Source: Actinomycetota bacterium (GTDB lineage Bacteria; Actinomycetota; Thermoleophilia; Solirubrobacterales; Solirubrobacteraceae). Taken from it: DNA of 6,188 nt. The stretch's first letter is position 1, and the number at the start of each line of letters is the position of its first letter. The translations under genes were made by a program, and so were the position numbers. Below, in pieces: positions 5,579 to 6,188 of the stretch. The notes below the pieces were generated by a model that was given only the letters and a program-made list of their open reading frames with translations, was not told the origin of the DNA and did not search any database. The stretch lies in assembly GCA_903970315.1 (NCBI GenBank), contig CAJCIJ010000016.1, forward strand, positions 1 through 6,188. The letters run 5' to 3'.

Positions 5579-5618
5579 CTGCGCGGATGTGTCTTCTGTG
5601 TACCGTGAGGCAGGCTCG

Positions 5619-6188
5619 ATGAGCCAACACCGGATCGTCATCGTGGGAAGCGGCTTCGCCGGCGTCTGGGCGGCCCTGGGCGCCAGTGCTTCCAGGCGCC
5701 GGGCAAGGGCCCAAGAGACGGTGCAGATCAACCTCGTCAGCCCCGACGGCTGGCTTGTGATCCGGCCGCGGCTGTACGAGTCAGACCTGCGTGGCGTGCG
5801 CGTTCCCCTTGCCGGCGTGCTGGAGCCCGTGGGCGTGGAGGAACGCCGCGGCACGGTGACGGCGATCGACACTGCCCGACACCGGCTGACGCTTGCCGGG
5901 GGTGCGCAGCAAGAGCTTGCGTATGACCAGCTGGTGCTGTGCGCCGGCAGCCGCGTGCAGCTGCCCGACAGCCTGCGCACTGTCCATGCTGTCGACTCCT
6001 ACGACCAGGCGGTGGCGCTGAGAGCGGCGGTGTCTGCGACTGGCGATCCGTCTGGGACTGGCGACGGTCCTGCCGGCCCACTCACCGCGGCCGTCGTGGG
6101 CGGCGGCTTTACGGGGATAGAGCTCGCCTGTGAGCTAGCCGACGATCTTCGCCGGCGCGCCGTCGCTGCGGGTGGCGACCCGGCCGCG
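5619..6188 (+). CDS. type-II NADH dehydrogenase-like FAD/NAD(P) oxidoreductase (3' end outside window)
   Basis: 190 residues are visible and the frame is open to the right edge. The N-terminus IVIVGSGFAGVWAA contains the FAD-binding G-x-G-x-x-G (10-15). RPRLYESDLRGVRVPLAGVL follows (49-68), resembling the segment after the first Rossmann strand in NDH-2-like enzymes. YDQLVLCAGS (102-111) is the usual strand preceding the redox-domain return. A second nucleotide-binding motif, AAVVGGGFTGIELACEL (GGGFTG 161-166, with Glu168), starts the NAD(P)H domain. Family members are single-subunit membrane-peripheral flavoproteins moving electrons from NAD(P)H to quinone, or related soluble disulfide-reductase-fold oxidoreductases. 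The quinone/membrane-binding C-terminus that would separate these is not in the window. ATG 5619 has GAGG at 5607-5610 with 8-nt spacing. It is transcribed divergently from the channel gene and may be co-regulated with it. Confidence 0.88.
   Translation, partial: MSQHRIVIVGSGFAGVWAALGASASRRRARAQETVQINLVSPDGWLVIRPRLYESDLRGVRVPLAGVLEPVGVEERRGTVTAIDTARHRLTLAGGAQQELAYDQLVLCAGSRVQLPDSLRTVHAVDSYDQAVALRAAVSATGDPSGTGDGPAGPLTAAVVGGGFTGIELACELADDLRRRAVAAGGDPAA

Noticed and set aside
5505..5714. 70-residue N-terminal extension of the channel gene to 5714
   Set aside because: It covers the intergenic palindromes and the antisense of the flavoprotein. Its sequence is Arg/Ala/Gly-rich with no helix, and ATG 5504 has a GGAGG site.
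5474..6081. Several minus-strand ORFs over the flavoprotein gene
   Set aside because: They are shadows of a + strand gene with two clear Rossmann motifs. Their composition is Arg/Pro/Ala-rich without motifs.

Overview
The window is high-GC, densely coding DNA. It most resembles a high-GC actinobacterium. Large secreted proteins with Fn3-like domains and Lys-rich tails, together with a short two-helix channel carrying an NAD-binding domain, are compatible with Thermoleophilia/Solirubrobacterales. That placement is inference from family resemblance, not a database result. I see no rRNA, tRNA, CRISPR array, insertion sequence or prophage gene.

Layout. (1) Positions 3-1277 (+) hold the 3' end of a large, probably secreted, beta-rich protein with a C-terminal Fn3-like domain and a basic tail; its 5' end is outside the window. 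(2) Convergent to it is a two-gene minus-strand unit: a small AraC-type regulator (1826-2230), then a VOC/glyoxalase-fold protein (1318-1773). (3) Divergent from the regulator is a short + strand ORF (2280-2555) made of about five YadA-head-like 15-residue repeats, with no visible signal peptide or anchor. It looks like the remnant of a larger surface protein and is followed by a strong hairpin. (4) A non-coding stretch (2556-2748) holds that hairpin, two further inverted repeats and a candidate promoter. (5) Positions 2749-4644 (+) encode a secreted protein with a beta-rich globular region followed by two collagen-like Gly-X-Y blocks separated by a Thr/Glu/Pro stalk. (6) Convergent to it, sharing a candidate bidirectional terminator, is a 2-TM channel-like protein with an RCK/TrkA-N domain (4728-5504, -). 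Its pore loop reads TVGGFP where a K+ channel would have TVGYG. (7) Divergent from the channel is the 5' part of a type-II NADH-dehydrogenase-like flavoprotein (5619 to the window edge).

How they work together. The AraC/VOC pair is probably one transcription unit. The channel and flavoprotein share a 114-bp divergent control region and may be co-regulated membrane or redox functions. The three exported or surface-type ORFs (left edge, YadA-like, collagen-like) suggest a locus rich in cell-surface proteins. The strongest candidates for something undescribed are the collagen-like protein with cysteines in its second Gly-X-Y block, the YadA-like fragment, and the channel with a non-canonical filter.
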